A stretch of DNA of 64,000 nucleotides. Origin: Populus alba. Lineage: Eukaryota > Streptophyta > Magnoliopsida > Malpighiales > Salicaceae. This document shows positions 1-11,099 of the stretch, one piece after another; position 1 is the stretch's first letter; every line of letters begins with the position of its first letter. The translations under genes were made by a program, and so were the position numbers. The stretch covers positions 13,392,001-13,456,000 of the forward strand of contig NC_133296.1 of the NCBI RefSeq assembly GCF_005239225.2. The letters run 5' to 3'. The notes under the pieces were generated by a model. It worked only from the letters and a program-made list of their open reading frames with translations. It had not been told where the DNA came from and searched no databases.

Positions 1-56
1 TTTCAACAGGTTTGCAAGCTAGCATCCCAGTCTCACTTAGAAGGTCCAGTACGTAT

Positions 57-1350
57 TTATGCTGTGAAAGAGAAAATTCCTTGTTTGGACCTTGCTACTT
101 CAATGCCAAGAAAATACTTCAATTGTCCCAAATCTTTCATTTCAAATTCTGCAGACAAGTACTCTTGTAGTGTCTTCATTTCTTCAGGATCATCTCCTGT
201 CAAAATCATGTCATCTACATACACAATCAATGCCGTTACCCTACCATCTTTATGTTTAACAAATAGTGTATGATCTGCATTGCTCTGTTGATAACCGGTT
301 GCTTTCATTGCCAAAGTAAACCTCCCAAACCAAGCTCGAGGAGATTGCTTCAAACCATACAAAGATCTCTTTAGTTTGCACACTTTGTCTTCGTGTTTGG
401 AACTTTTGATTTATTCCAGGTGGAAGTTCCATGTACACTTCTTCTTCTAGATCACCATTCAAGAAAGCATTTTTTACGTCGAATTGTTGTAGGGGCCAAT
501 CTCGATTTGCAGCAATGGATATGAGTATACGGATGGTGTTAAGCTTGGCTACTGGTGCAAAGGTCTCCTGATAATCAATACCATATTTCTGGGCATACCC
601 TTTGGCCACGAGTCTCGCCTTATATCTGTCAATGCTTCCATCTGCTTTAAGTTTAACAGTATATACCCATCTACACCCAATTGCCTTCTTTCCTTCTGGT
701 AACACAACAAGTTCCCAAGTGGAGTTCTTCTGCAAGGCTTCCATCTCTTCATTCATAGCCTTTTTCCATCTTGGATCTGCCAATGCATCCTGCACATTAC
801 TAGGAATAGATACTTTGGATAATTGATTAATGGTTAGTGCATAAGATTCCGAAAGTCTATGAGAAGAGACATAGTTATTGATAGGATATTTAACATTGGT
901 TTTAATGTCTGGTTCATATTGTTTCTTGGAAACACCTTTATTAGATCTTTGTGAATACCTGGGAGTGGGTTGAGATGTATTTTCACTGGTGGAATTATCC
1001 AGGATATTCTGTGCAGAGGACTCTGTGGTTGATGGTGCGGGCAGGTCAATCATCACAGTGTCTTCCTCATCAAGGTTCATAACTTCTATGTCAACAGCAC
1101 CCAATTCAATCATCTCAGTGTTTTCCCCATTATGGTTTACAGCTTCTATGTCACCAGCATAATTCCTACAAAGGTCATTGTCTAATGGTAAGATCCTCTC
1201 ATTTGGGATAGTTTGAGCATCAGTGAGCGGTATAGCATTGTGCTTATTGCTATTCATCCTTTTTTTCAAATGTCTCCAGTTCCATAAAAACACCATCACC
1301 CTCACTGTTATCAGACATAGTTCTGCATAGCTCATCCTCTGCATACACAT
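57..1350 (-). pseudogene. copia reverse transcriptase (RVT_2), frameshifted
   Basis: The RVT_2 domain starts near 800 (DPRWKKAMNEEMEAL), with KARLVAKGYAQ, then DVKNAFLNGDLEEEVYME near 480, YGLKQSPRAWF near 340 and the catalytic YVDDM near 205-220. The frame changes at about 385-410, splitting fingers from palm, and again near 70, just before the window edge. The ACIDIC linker between integrase and RT is at 1000-1300. The conserved residues are present, but the frame breaks mean this copy could not make a functional enzyme as written. Confidence 0.87.
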
Positions 1351-1383
1351 TCTCCCCCTGAAGAGGAGAGCCGAAGCCGACTG

Positions 1384-2721
1384 CTAAATAATAAGGAGTT
1401 GTTTCTCGGAAGGAAACATCAAGAGAGACATGTAGCTTACGTGTTTGAGGACAATAACACCTGTATCCTTTCTGAAAATCAGAGTAACCGATGAATACAC
1501 AACGTTGGGCACAAGGGTCAAGTTTGTTACGTAAGACTTTGGGGTGTGTGAACATACACGGTGCAACCAAAGGTTCTGGGTTCTAAGTTCGGGTGATGGG
1601 GTGTGTCAAAAAAGTTTTGTAGTTTTTGGTATGGGGTCTGAAAGTTAATCACTCGGGAAGGCACTCTATTGATGATGTAGACAGCAGACTTAACAGCCTC
1701 TCCCCAATAGAAGCGAGGCATATGCATTCCAAAAAGAGATGCACGTACCACCTCCATGATCTGCCTATTTTTTCCTCTCTGCAAGGCCATTTTGTTGGGG
1801 TGTGTAGGTGCAAGAAGTATGGTGTCGGATACCATTTTGTCGAAGAAAATCACCAAAGTGAGTTCTCAAGAAATTCCATGGCATTATCAGATTGCCATAC
1901 TTTAATCTGTTTCTGAAATTGATTGTTCACCATGCTGTAAAATTCCCGAAAAACAACACTTGCATCACTTTTCTTATGAAGTAAGGATACCCACGTCATA
2001 CGAGTGCATTCATCAATAAAGGTAATAAAGTAACGAGCTTTAGACAAAGACGGAATTGGGGCGGGCCCCCAAATATCAGAGTGAATAACCATAAAGGGCT
2101 TAGAGCTTTTATTCAAAGAGGGGAAATAAGGTTTACGATGGCTCTTTGCCAATTCACAAATGTCACACTGAAGATCCAAAATATTCAATTCTGTAAACAA
2201 ACTGGGTTTCAACTTCTTAAGATAACTAAATGAAAGATGTCCTAGCCTTTTATGCCAAAGCCACACCTCAGACAATCTCCTATCCCTCTTTCGTCACATA
2301 ACATGCCTTGCTGTTCTGCCATTTGCAATTTTTTGTCAATTCCAAGTAGTAGAGATTGCCCCGTTTAACACCACAACCAAGAGTCTTCCGTGTCAGAATA
2401 TCCTGAAAAACACAAAAAAAAGGGCCAAAAAGTAACGGTGCAATTTAGTGCTGAAGTGATTTGGCTGACAGATAACAAATTACATTCAAGACTAGGAACA
2501 ACCAATACGGTATCAAGAGTTATGGTAGGAGTTAAAAGCAATGGAGCCCTTCCCTGTGATAGGGGAGATACCACCATTGGCAGTAGAGATGACCTGTTTG
2601 GGATGATGGGTGAAGATTTTGTAGTTTTATTACAGTCTCTAATCATATGGTCAGATGCACCAGTATCAATAATCCAAGTATTTATCCATAGTAATAGCAG
2701 AAAGAACATTAGCCTTACCAA
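1384..2721 (-). pseudogene. copia protease and integrase, frameshifted
   Basis: The protease motif DTGASDHM lies near 2640-2670. The integrase zinc-binding region is near 2150-2260 (HKRLGHLSF with a CDIC pair downstream), followed by catalytic-core blocks with HSDIWGP (near 2070) and a QSDNAMEF block (near 1880). The frame changes at about 2410, 1855, 1790 and 1550. Two of these fall in A-runs (2411-2421 and about 1770-1776), where one base restores the next conserved block. In the family these domains mature the polyprotein and insert the cDNA. No single frame encodes a complete enzyme here. Confidence 0.85.
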
Positions 2722-3727
2722 TACTACCTGGCTGAGTTACATTTGCAGTAGGCATCGAAGTCCCCTCCTGAATTGGAAGGCTTTCACCTGATATGGCCAG
2801 TGCAGCTTTCCCAGTAATGTTCTTCCGTGGTTTCTTTGAAAAATCCCACCATTCAGGATATCCAATAAGTTCATAGCAACGCTGCTTTGAATGGCCAGAT
2901 TCACCACAGTGAGTGCAAACATAATTATTTTGCTTTCCTGAACCTTGACTATTTTTCCCTTTGGCAGAATTATAACATGTTCCTCGTTGGTTTCTATTTG
3001 CTATCATGGCTGTATTTTCAGAGATCAACCGAGGAACTCCCATAACTTGTCGCTGTTGTGATTCTCTTCTAACACATGCGTAAGCTGCTTCCAGGTCCAT
3101 TTTTGGTTCCTTTCGAAGAATTTCACTACGGATTTGATCAAACTCAGAATCAAGACCGCTTAAAAAAATATGAACTCTTAATCTCATCATTGCTGCATGG
3201 AGTTGTACAATCCCTTCAACAGATTCTTCTTGGGATGTGCTGCGATGATCAATTTCCTGGAATATTGCAACAAGTTCATTATAATATGTGGACAAAGGCC
3301 TACCATTCTGAGTGGTTGAAAAAGATTGTTGATTCAGTTCGAACAAACGAGTCTCATCAGATCCATCGTAGAAGGTCTTTGACACTGCCTCCCATATTTC
3401 TCTTGCTGTAATAAGACGAATGAATCTCTGCATCAGGTGGGGGCTCATGGATTCAATGAGCCAGCTCTTAACTTTATGATTTTCAGTAATCCATGTAGCA
3501 TAGTTCGGATCATTGGGTGCTGGTTTCGCTGCTGCTCCAGTTAGATACCCAACTTTGTTACGGGCTCCAATACGCATCTCCATCAACTGTGACCATAGCG
3601 TATAATTTGTTTCATTGAGAATAATGCTGACCGGAAAACCAGAGGTGTCCTGCTGAATGATAATTGGGTTTGGCAGAGGGTTGTGTGAAGTGGCTTGAAC
3701 AATAGGATTTTGTTCTTGTTCCGCCAT
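2666..3727 (-). pseudogene. copia gag (UBN2-type) with CCHC zinc knuckle
   Basis: A 353-codon open frame starting 95 bases inside the primer site. Residues about 30-220 are a UBN2/retrotransposon gag domain (NYTLWSQLMEMRIGARNK near 41, then the conserved EIWEAVSKTF and LNQQSFS blocks). Residues 271-284 form a CX2CX4HX4C zinc knuckle (CTHCGESGHSKQRC). In the family Gag forms the virus-like particle and binds RNA. The frame stops near 2668, where the protease frame begins in another phase, so the gag-pol polyprotein is broken here. Gag itself has no internal stop. Confidence 0.88.
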
Positions 3728-3822
3728 TATGATTTCGTTTGCAAGTGAAAGTCCCTAAAAAATAAAGGGTTCGAAGGAGAATGTAGGAAAGAAACAGAAA
3801 AAAAAATTTGTTTTTCAGACCT

Positions 3823-3834
3823 GCTCTGATACCA
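3823..3834 (-). other. tRNA-Met primer binding site
   Basis: The minus strand reads TGGTATCAGAGC directly after the LTR. This is the standard primer site complementary to initiator methionine tRNA used by plant copia elements. Confidence 0.9.
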
Positions 3835-4070
3835 TGTTGATTATAGCAGACATACAAACAAAGCTTTTGATTCTGTAAAATACTTCACTGCATTACTTTT
3901 ATTCGTCTTTACAGAAGAATATATATACAAGTAGGTAAGGTCTCCTAGTCTGCCTAGACTCCTATTCTTGGTATGATAATAATCTGTTACAAGGAAACAA
4001 ATAGATTTCCCTACAATCCCGTAATCTACACATATCTCGCTAGCTAATACACAAATCTTGCCAGCTAACA
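3835..4070 (-). repeat. 5' LTR of the copia element
   Basis: On the plus strand the repeat runs from TGTTGATTATAG to GCTAACA, giving TGTT...AACA termini as expected for an LTR of about 236 bp. The inner border is fixed by the adjacent primer binding site. The outer border is less sure: a TG/CA end at 4077 is also possible. An AT-rich TATATATAT stretch near 3918-3928 could be the LTR TATA box. The partner LTR is off the window, so identity between the two cannot be judged. Confidence 0.75.
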
Positions 4071-4217
4071 TATATCATACTGTTGATTGTTCATGGAGGG
4101 ATGGAAATCTAACTATTTGTTTTCTCTGATTGAAGAAGCCACAAAATCTTGGTGTGCTTGTTTGTTAAAGAAGGGAACCATGTTGTTTAATAAAAATATT
4201 TGTTTCACATACTTGCA

Positions 4218-5158
4218 GGTGGTAAATTGCGTAGCAATTTGTCTCGGATCCTGATGGTGGTGTGGCTTTTTCTTGCATTAGTTCTCACTCAAAGCTTCAC
4301 CGCTAGTTTAACATCCATCTTTGCTGCTCGAAGGATTGGTCCGGCAACTGTTGACGTGAGACACTGAGGAAGACAGGAGCAAAGATTGGGTGTGATGGAG
4401 ACTCCTCTGTGGTGGCAGATTTGAGAGATGTATTAAAGATTCACCCTGACAACATTGTAAGGATTTATTCAGGAAATTATGGTTGTGCTCAAGCTCTTGT
4501 TAGTGAAGAGATATATAGCAGCAGCATATCTTGAGGTTCTTGCATCAAAGTTTTGCTAGCTAAACATTGCAAGGGATTCACTAATTCAGGACCAACATAC
4601 AGAGTTGGCGGTTTTGGATTTGTGAGCATCGTTTCACCGTTAACGTCTCATTGTTTCCATGTGTTCTCAATTCTACAGCGTTTTCAGTATTGTTAGAAGA
4701 TTATTTGATCTTATGTTCACAGGTTTTTCCAAGAAGTTCCCCGTATCTTCTTGACATTTCAGAAGCAGTTGTGGAGGTAGCAGAAAGTGGGGCATTAAAG
4801 ACCTTGATAATTCTTTGACCTCCTCGTACAAGTGTTTGGCCTCAGAATCCGATGACCATACTGACAGACTACGACTTTCCAGACTCCGGGGACTCTTTGG
4901 AATTACCGTTGGAACATCCACAATTGTTCTTCTGCTCTTTTGTACTTGTCCCCGCGAGAAAATAAGAACAACCCCGGAAGAAGCAGCAGCGGAAGAACCA
5001 CCAGGACCAGCAGCATCAGCCACGGGTAGAGCAGCCACAGCAGCAGCAACCGATCCAGCTGCAACAGAATGATTGATCTGGACAACATTAAGGAAACGCA
5101 GCAAGATCCAGCCACACATGAACAAGGGCATGCCACCGATGTCTCTTTTAACATGTAA
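4218..5158 (+). pseudogene. Glutamate receptor-like (GLR) channel, 3' fragment
   Basis: Plus-strand relic of a plant ionotropic glutamate receptor-like channel. 4218-4355 encodes the third membrane segment and start of the second ligand-binding lobe (WLFLALVLTQSFTASLTSI, then AARRIGPATVD). 4356-4620 holds the rest of the S2 lobe, with a frame change at about 4353-4360 and further breaks near 4515-4560. A GT at about 4622 and a CAG ending at 4723 fit an intron. The next exon covers DISEAVVEVAESG and the fourth membrane segment (GITVGTSTIVLLLF near 4900-4950), then a Q/P/A-rich tail with a further frame change, ending at TAA 5156-5158. The amino-terminal domain, S1 lobe, pore and first two membrane segments are missing, and the copia LTR lies just upstream. 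Family membership is clear; no function is expected. Confidence 0.85.
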
Positions 5159-5619
5159 ACTGTGAAGTCTGGAAAACCCCAGCTGTTAAGATTACTGAAG
5201 AGTTCTTTAAAATACAATATAGGTCATAAGTTTCGAAGAAGGATTCATCTCAAACCATTTTGTGATACACTTAAATCTGAATTATCTATCTTCTGTCCAA
5301 ACACTCTTATTTTCAGCTCCAAAGCAAGGGGAGGGGTAGCAGCAGGACCCAGATTCAAGATCTAGACTTCTTTCTCAGAGGGTTTGAGGGAATTAATGGC
5401 GAAGCCAGCAAAAACTGGAACTTGTATTCCTATTGTCAGAAAATTATTTCCAAGCATTTATGGTTCAAGTGCTCTCGTACATTGAAATCCGACAATGCTG
5501 ATAATTATTTTTCATGTCTGATAAATGTTGATGTAAACTTCAGAATGGATCCACGATCAAACCATCCATCACATAAAATATTACACAACTTTTTACGAAT
5601 TTTACTATATTACAATTGG

Positions 5620-5668
<49 letters not shown>

Positions 5669-6432
5669 GTTTTTTAGTAATAATTTGAAAAATAAAAAAT
5701 TATTACAACAAAGATGACATTGAAAAAGAAAAAAAAAATTCTGACATCAAAGTAAGTATAAAAAAACACTTCCCTGACAGCCCACCCTTCCTTCTTTCAG
5801 ACCCATAAACCATCATACTTTGCCTTCCAACATGACTTATAAAAAGAATAAACAACATTTAATATGAAAAAGAATCATCATCACCAGCCATAGTAACCCT
5901 CCTCCTAAGCAGTTAAAGCAAGAAAAATAATATTTTTTTTCTTTTTTTCTGACAGCATACTTCTTCTCTTTTTCTTTTTGTTTTTTGGGCTCTTTTTAAA
6001 TCAACAGATGCACATGATTTTCTCTGCTAGCCATCCAATCATGCAAATCTTGAGGGGTCCCTGCAAGATGTGAACACTGCACGTGAATGCACAGCTTAGT
6101 TGGCAGCAGCACCGGGAGAGATCCAAATCTTAGCTCCAGCTCTTCAAAATGTTTGTTACCATCTTTTCCCAGTAATTTTTCCGAGCATGGTCAAGTGAGT
6201 AATGAACTCTACCTACCTTTGCTTTCAAACACCAAAATATTCCTATCCCACTTAATTAAGCATCCAAGAAAAAATTTTGGATGCTTAAGATGCTCCAAAA
6301 TTTTCTTCATTGTTTTGTAGGGACTAGTCAGATAATGAAATCATGTCACTTTGTACCATTTTCCTGTTGTCCCATGATAAAGAGGATTTACTTTTCACTA
6401 TTAACATTCTTGAAACAATCACTTGAGAGGAG
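5159..6432. other. Intergenic: GLR 3' flank to bZIP 3' end
   Basis: No convincing gene. Short open frames at 5162-5365, 5422-5688 and 6087-6320 show no recognisable domain. The stretch holds an AT microsatellite at 5622-5665 and, at its right end, the probable 3' untranslated region of the minus-strand bZIP gene. Confidence 0.5.
5622..5665. repeat. (AT)n microsatellite
   Basis: An uninterrupted AT dinucleotide run of about 44 bp. Confidence 0.95.
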
Positions 6433-6481
6433 CTAAACTCGAAGAAGCTGCCTTTCTTTTTCGGTTGTAGGAGTTGTGGGG

Positions 6482-9257
6482 TCATTTGTTCTGGTTGATG
6501 CTGCTGTTCGTTTTATCCATCTTTAGGTTTTGTTGCTGATAAACTTGCCTCAGTCTCTCTATTTCCTTCCTCAATGCTTCTTGATGAGCTGCATTTGTTC
6601 CAAATCAATTAGCTAGTCTGGTCAATCCAGTATTAAACATATATTGTGACCATCAAGCTTGAGTGCTCCAAATTCAAAACATTCAATGCATTTGAGCATG
6701 GCAAGCAAGAAACATTGTTGCATATGCAAGGTTAGTGGAGACCAAACCAGTCACATTATAGAAAATCACCGCGAAAACTCATGATTGTAGCCGGATCTAT
6801 TACAATTTGGGTTCACTTAAATGGGATTTTTCATTTCCTTTCTGAAACTGTACTGCCTTGGTAACCCATGTGAGATCGATTAACAGTACCTGTGGATTAA
6901 GAAATTTATATATAGCAGTTAAGGACTTAAAATTGGCTTGGCTGTCCCTTGTGAATTAAGTCTCTCCACCCTCCAGAAGAGCCATTCAACCATACATTTA
7001 TCTTGTAAAATAAATGAACTGGGCAACCAACCACGAGATGCATTTTATTCAAGGCTAGTTAGCTAGCTACTTGTGCGCAGATTAACTATCAGTGGATCAA
7101 GTACTGAGAGAATTTCAATAGATATAGTATAAGAATTTGTCTTGTCTATAATAGCATGATGATGATGAAAATATCATCTTATTTAATGTGTAGCTGTTGC
7201 ATTTAGTTTCCATTTCAATTCTGGTCCCCCCAGAGAAAATTGAACAAAACTTATTAAACAACTATAAATCCCACTTCTGAAATCTTAAGAATTGATCATA
7301 TATTATAATTTGATTCCTTAATACTATATAGAACAAAAGGGGATCGATTCACATGCTATGTATTAAATAATGGAGTTGAATAATATTTGTGAACATGCAT
7401 TAACAGTTGCTTTAATTATGAAATGGATTATTATAGCTCACTCAAGATATAGCTAGCTGATCACTATAATTAACCTGTGCACGTAGGACTGAAACTATTG
7501 CTAAAGTATTTTTGTATCCTGATCAAGATGAGATTAAGGATAAGTATAAGAGATTAATTACCATCTTTGAAAATCTTATCTTGAGACAGTGCAGCGATTC
7601 TTTGCTTAAGAGCACTGTTGTCAACATTTAGAAGCAACCTTTGATGGTCTAGATACGCAACCCTTGGTGATAACACAGAGACTTCAGCCTTCATTAAGCA
7701 CAGAATTCAAACCATACAGAATAATTAGCTAAATAATTATGAAGAGTTGTAAGAGACAATTAAAGGGATAAATGAAAACTACATACTTGCAATGATGTTA
7801 CACTGCGTTCAAGCTCAGATATGTACTGCAGTTTCCTCACTCGTGATCTTTGAGCAGATTGTCTGTTTGCCAGGATTCTGATAAAGCGAAAAAAATAATA
7901 ATTAAATTGTGTAATCACGCAAATTAAGTTAATTACTAGAGCATGATTTCTCATAAAGGCTCTAAATTAACATTATTATTGTCTAGTATATATACACGTA
8001 TATAACTCCAGGAGCACTGGTTTTTTTCTTTCTCTAAAACTATCTAGTGGCCGAAAATAATTTCTTCTCAAGCTAATCCTTGAGTCCTTCCTATCCTAAT
8101 TTAGAGCTTTTGAGATGACCTTTTCTTTTCATGTTAAAGATTCCTAAATTAACACATGGGGTTGTGGCCTAGTGGTTGAAGAGGGACTTGTTTTCTTTCT
8201 CCACACCGTTCAAGCCCCACTTGTGTACGCCAGTCACCCTCGCGGTGCCTTACATGCTCACTGGACTTGCAGGATGTTCAGTGAGCTCGAGAATTAGTTG
8301 TGGTGCACGCAAGCTGACCCGGACAACCCGAGTTAAAAAAATAAAAAAGAAAAAACCTAAATTAACTGACAAGGACATTAATGCAACAAGATTGCATGTT
8401 AGTAGTAATATTTATGGCTTGGGATTCTTTCAGTGGATGAACCAACTAAAAGTAAAGCTTAAAATACACAAAATTATCACAGAAATGCATTAAATTGCAG
8501 ATCAGAAGGAGGGTTTGAACAATTCACGTTTGCTAACTTAATTAATAATAATAAAAAAAAAAATACAGAATATCGTCGTGTTCCGAAAATGAAAAAAATC
8601 ACCTTTTGTTTATTATGTTATGCTTACCTCTTTAACTCTCTTGGGATCGATTTTCTTTTCATTAGAAGTAGTAGCAGAATTGGTTGCGCTTGGGACGGTA
8701 CTTGGTGTCTCCCATTCAGATAGACTTTGCCCTTCATCATTCTCATTCCTCACTTTCTGCTGTTGATGTTGCTCAGACAGCGTAGCTTCTTTCTCGTCAT
8801 TAATGCTGTTATGATCAGACGGCGAAGAAGGTGTGGAGCTTGAATTAGGAGCTGCCACAGCATTTGAGATATCATCGTTAAACATGGACATAAACTGTTC
8901 ATCATCAAATCTGTCAAAGTCACTGCTACTGTTATGTCGTGATCCTAATCCCGGTGCACCCGTGGAGCGACATTCCTCTAGCATTGTCGGTGCTTCTTCT
9001 AGGAATGCAATGGAGTCACTCACCGACCTCCGGTGCGTCCCACGTCTCGTCAACGAGAAGTCGAGGAATTCATCAATCCACGAAGGGTTTTGCGACGCGA
9101 CAGTAGCGGTGGTGTTAGCGGTAACGGTAGGAATGACCGCATTTGCATCGTGGGGTGGCGATGTCCCCATGATACAAATGGAAGGTGACTTCTTATGAGA
9201 GAAATCAGGCCAACTCGGTGTCATATTGTTTGGTATTTTCGGAGGTAATTGTGCCAT
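6482..9257 (-). CDS. bZIP34/61-type transcription factor, frame disrupted
   Basis: Four-exon minus-strand gene: exon 1 9257-8628, exon 2 7877-7787, exon 3 7688-7562, exon 4 6588-6482. Exon 1 encodes 210 residues starting MAQLPPKIPNN, with WIDEFLDFS, the RRGTHRRSVSDSIAFLE block and FDDEQFMSMFNDD, typical of group-E plant bZIP proteins. Exon 2 encodes the DNA-binding basic region (NRQSAQRSRVRKLQYISELE); exons 3-4 continue the leucine zipper. Splice sites are GT-AG. Exon 1 ends in phase 0 (AAA GAG, then GTAAGC), whereas exon 2 needs two bases upstream to read R-I-L-A-N, so the join is one base out and hits TGA after about 21 codons. Exon 4 stops at TGA 6482-6484, but a family-like tail (EKERQLLRV, TAG at 6433-6435) reads in another frame. 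Nuclear regulator by family; Arabidopsis bZIP34 acts in pollen. Whether this copy is functional or carries assembly indels is open. Confidence 0.85.
8154..8355 (+). mobile_element. tRNA-derived SINE in bZIP intron 1
   Basis: A roughly 200 bp element with a pol III A-box-like TGGCCTAGTGG (about 8166-8176), a B-box-like GTTCAAGCCCC (about 8209-8219) and an A-rich 3' tail. It is flanked by a perfect 11-bp target site duplication, CCTAAATTAAC, at 8143-8153 and 8356-8366. It lies inside intron 1 of the bZIP gene, in the opposite orientation to the gene. The head resembles the SINE family described in Salicaceae, which I recognise only by its tRNA-like start. Confidence 0.88.
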
Positions 9258-10790
9258 CTGGTATTGTATTTTAATATGTAATCACAACAGCAAAATGACG
9301 AACAATCCCAAATGACACAATTCAGAGAAGAAGAAAAACAAAAACAGACGATCAAAGAAAGATCAAGAGAAACTTCAAAAACAATCTCTTACAAACTGAC
9401 ATATACATACACGTATATGTTCATATAAAAACCATCGATCCGCCAGCAATGTTCAACAAGTTGTTGCCGTGATGATGATGATGATTAACAAGACTATAAA
9501 ATTAAACAGAACAATGTGATGCTGGAGAGAGGGCAAGGAAAAGGGGGGAAGAAAGACACGACAAGAAGAAGAAGAAGAACACCATCATTAAAAGGCCAAT
9601 CTCTTGATCTCATGTCTTCCCATGAAAGTATATATTATTAGAAAGAAAACTTAATTTCTCTCTGCGGGAGAGGGGCATGCAGTGGGGTCACATGGGGGGG
9701 AAGATCGGACAACTATCAACAGCTGTGAGGAGGTTGTGTTTGTGTTGTGTCTCAACGGTATTACTTAAAAGTCGCTAGTTGTTTAATAGGTAGCGGAATC
9801 AGTGACCACGTGCCCTTAGTGACCCTCCCTCAGAAGGGTACCCTTACCCTTACAATAATAGTCTCATTATTTTAACATCATTAAAAAAAAAGAAAATTAC
9901 CATTTACCCTTTGAAGATAAACAACTCCGATCAATGGCTCATTCATTTTCTAGTTATCTTTTCTTGACAAATGACAAAAAAGCAACCCAGGCATTGCCTG
10001 GAAGTTCAAAGCGAATGTAAATGATATGTAAAATTATAGTTTGATTTAAAAAATAATTTAAGATGATGTTTTTTTATAATTTAAGATGATGTAAAATTAA
10101 TATAACATGTATTTTAATAAAATAAAACAATGATTTTATGTAGGTTAACATATATATATTTGTTCTTGTGTCTTGTAGATATATTTAATTATTTTCATTT
10201 AATTAGATAGATGTAAATATTTTTTTAAATCAAAATAATAATTTATACTCTGCTAAAACAAAATTTCATCATTCTAAATGAGAAATGAGAAGAAAAAAAA
10301 ATAATATTTCTCCACTGTAAACTCCATTCTTATTGATCCATCTCTCAATTGTTTTAAACAAAAAACATATTTTTAAAATTATAAGCACTATTTTTCTAAA
10401 CAAAAATCCATCATGGTATTAAAAATAAAAATAAAATAATTTTTTTTGGTTTTTTATATGATTGAAGACAAAACATAAAATGATAAATGTGATAAAATTA
10501 CAAAAAAATTATAATATATTAAATTAAAAATGTGAAAATATAATTTTTTTAATTTAATATTTATGCATTGCTTTTCATATATTAGGTACATACTAATTAA
10601 AAAGAAAAATAAATTCCCATAAAAATCTATTATATTATTTTAGAACCATGGAAAGACTGAATGATAATTAAAAATATAATATTAAGTTGTTTATAGTGTA
10701 TTTAAATGTAAATCCAAAAAAAGAGAAAAAAATACTAAAAATAAAAAAATACAAAGGATAACAATATATAATGTTTTCATATCCGGTTCA
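9258..10790. other. bZIP upstream region and AT-rich intergenic DNA
   Basis: 9258-9770 is likely bZIP 5' UTR and promoter. It includes GAT and GAA triplet runs near 9470-9485 and 9565-9580 and a TATATACTTT stretch near 9622-9632 on the minus strand. From about 9830 the DNA becomes very AT-rich with no coding signal. Confidence 0.45.
9807..9812. promoter_or_regulatory. G-box (CACGTG) upstream of bZIP gene
   Basis: CACGTG in the context GACCACGTGCCC, about 550 bp upstream of the bZIP start codon. G-box/ABRE cores are classic bZIP and bHLH sites. Single occurrence; a role is inferred only. Confidence 0.35.
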
Positions 10791-10796
10791 TCTATT

Positions 10797-10865
10797 GTTA
10801 GCTCAGTTGGCTGGAAAGTTAAGTTTCTAACTTTTTGGATAAAAAAAACTCAGTTTCAACCAATG
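10797..10865 (+). other. tRNA-like fragment or SINE relic
   Basis: GTTAGCTCAGTTGGCTGG resembles the 5' half and A box of a plant tRNA, and a weak B-box-like AGTTTCAACC follows about 40 bases later. The acceptor arm does not pair, so this is not a working tRNA gene. Confidence 0.25.
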
Positions 10866-11099
10866 TTTTTGCCTTAAAACACCTCAATAATAATTGATGG
10901 AGATATGTTTTGTTTGAGTGAAAAAATTATTGGTTGTGAGATATGTTGTATTGATATTGTCACACCAAAGAGTTGAAATTTGAGGTAGGTTGAGACTAAG
11001 TTCACTTCGGAGTAACTAGACCAAAATTTAATTAGCAATGGTGTTGGTAATGGTCTCATATTTTTCTTTAGTGCTTGAATGGGAGAAAGTCTTTTACTT

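Larger units (their letters stand above)
1..4070 (-). mobile_element. Ty1/copia LTR retrotransposon, left part off window
   Basis: Minus-strand element with the copia order LTR, primer binding site, gag, protease, integrase, reverse transcriptase. The 5' LTR is at the right end (3835-4070) and the tRNA-Met primer site follows directly. Position 1 lies just after the reverse transcriptase, so RNase H, the polypurine tract and the 3' LTR are outside the window. The coding region is split by several single-base frame changes but has few in-frame stops, so it is either a fairly young copy or a copy with sequencing indels. Its LTR lies about 150 bases from a GLR pseudogene fragment. Confidence 0.93.

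Noticed and set aside
4673..5217. Minus-strand open frames over the GLR fragment
   Set aside because: They are shadows of the plus-strand GLR exon and its Q/A-rich tail.
8176..8493. 105-codon open frame in bZIP intron 1
   Set aside because: It is mostly the SINE sequence read through.
8833..9198. Plus-strand open frame opposite bZIP exon 1
   Set aside because: It is a shadow of the real exon, without domain or upstream signals.
10797..10865. Functional tRNA gene
   Set aside because: Only the A-box region looks tRNA-like; the arms do not pair and no intact B box is seen.
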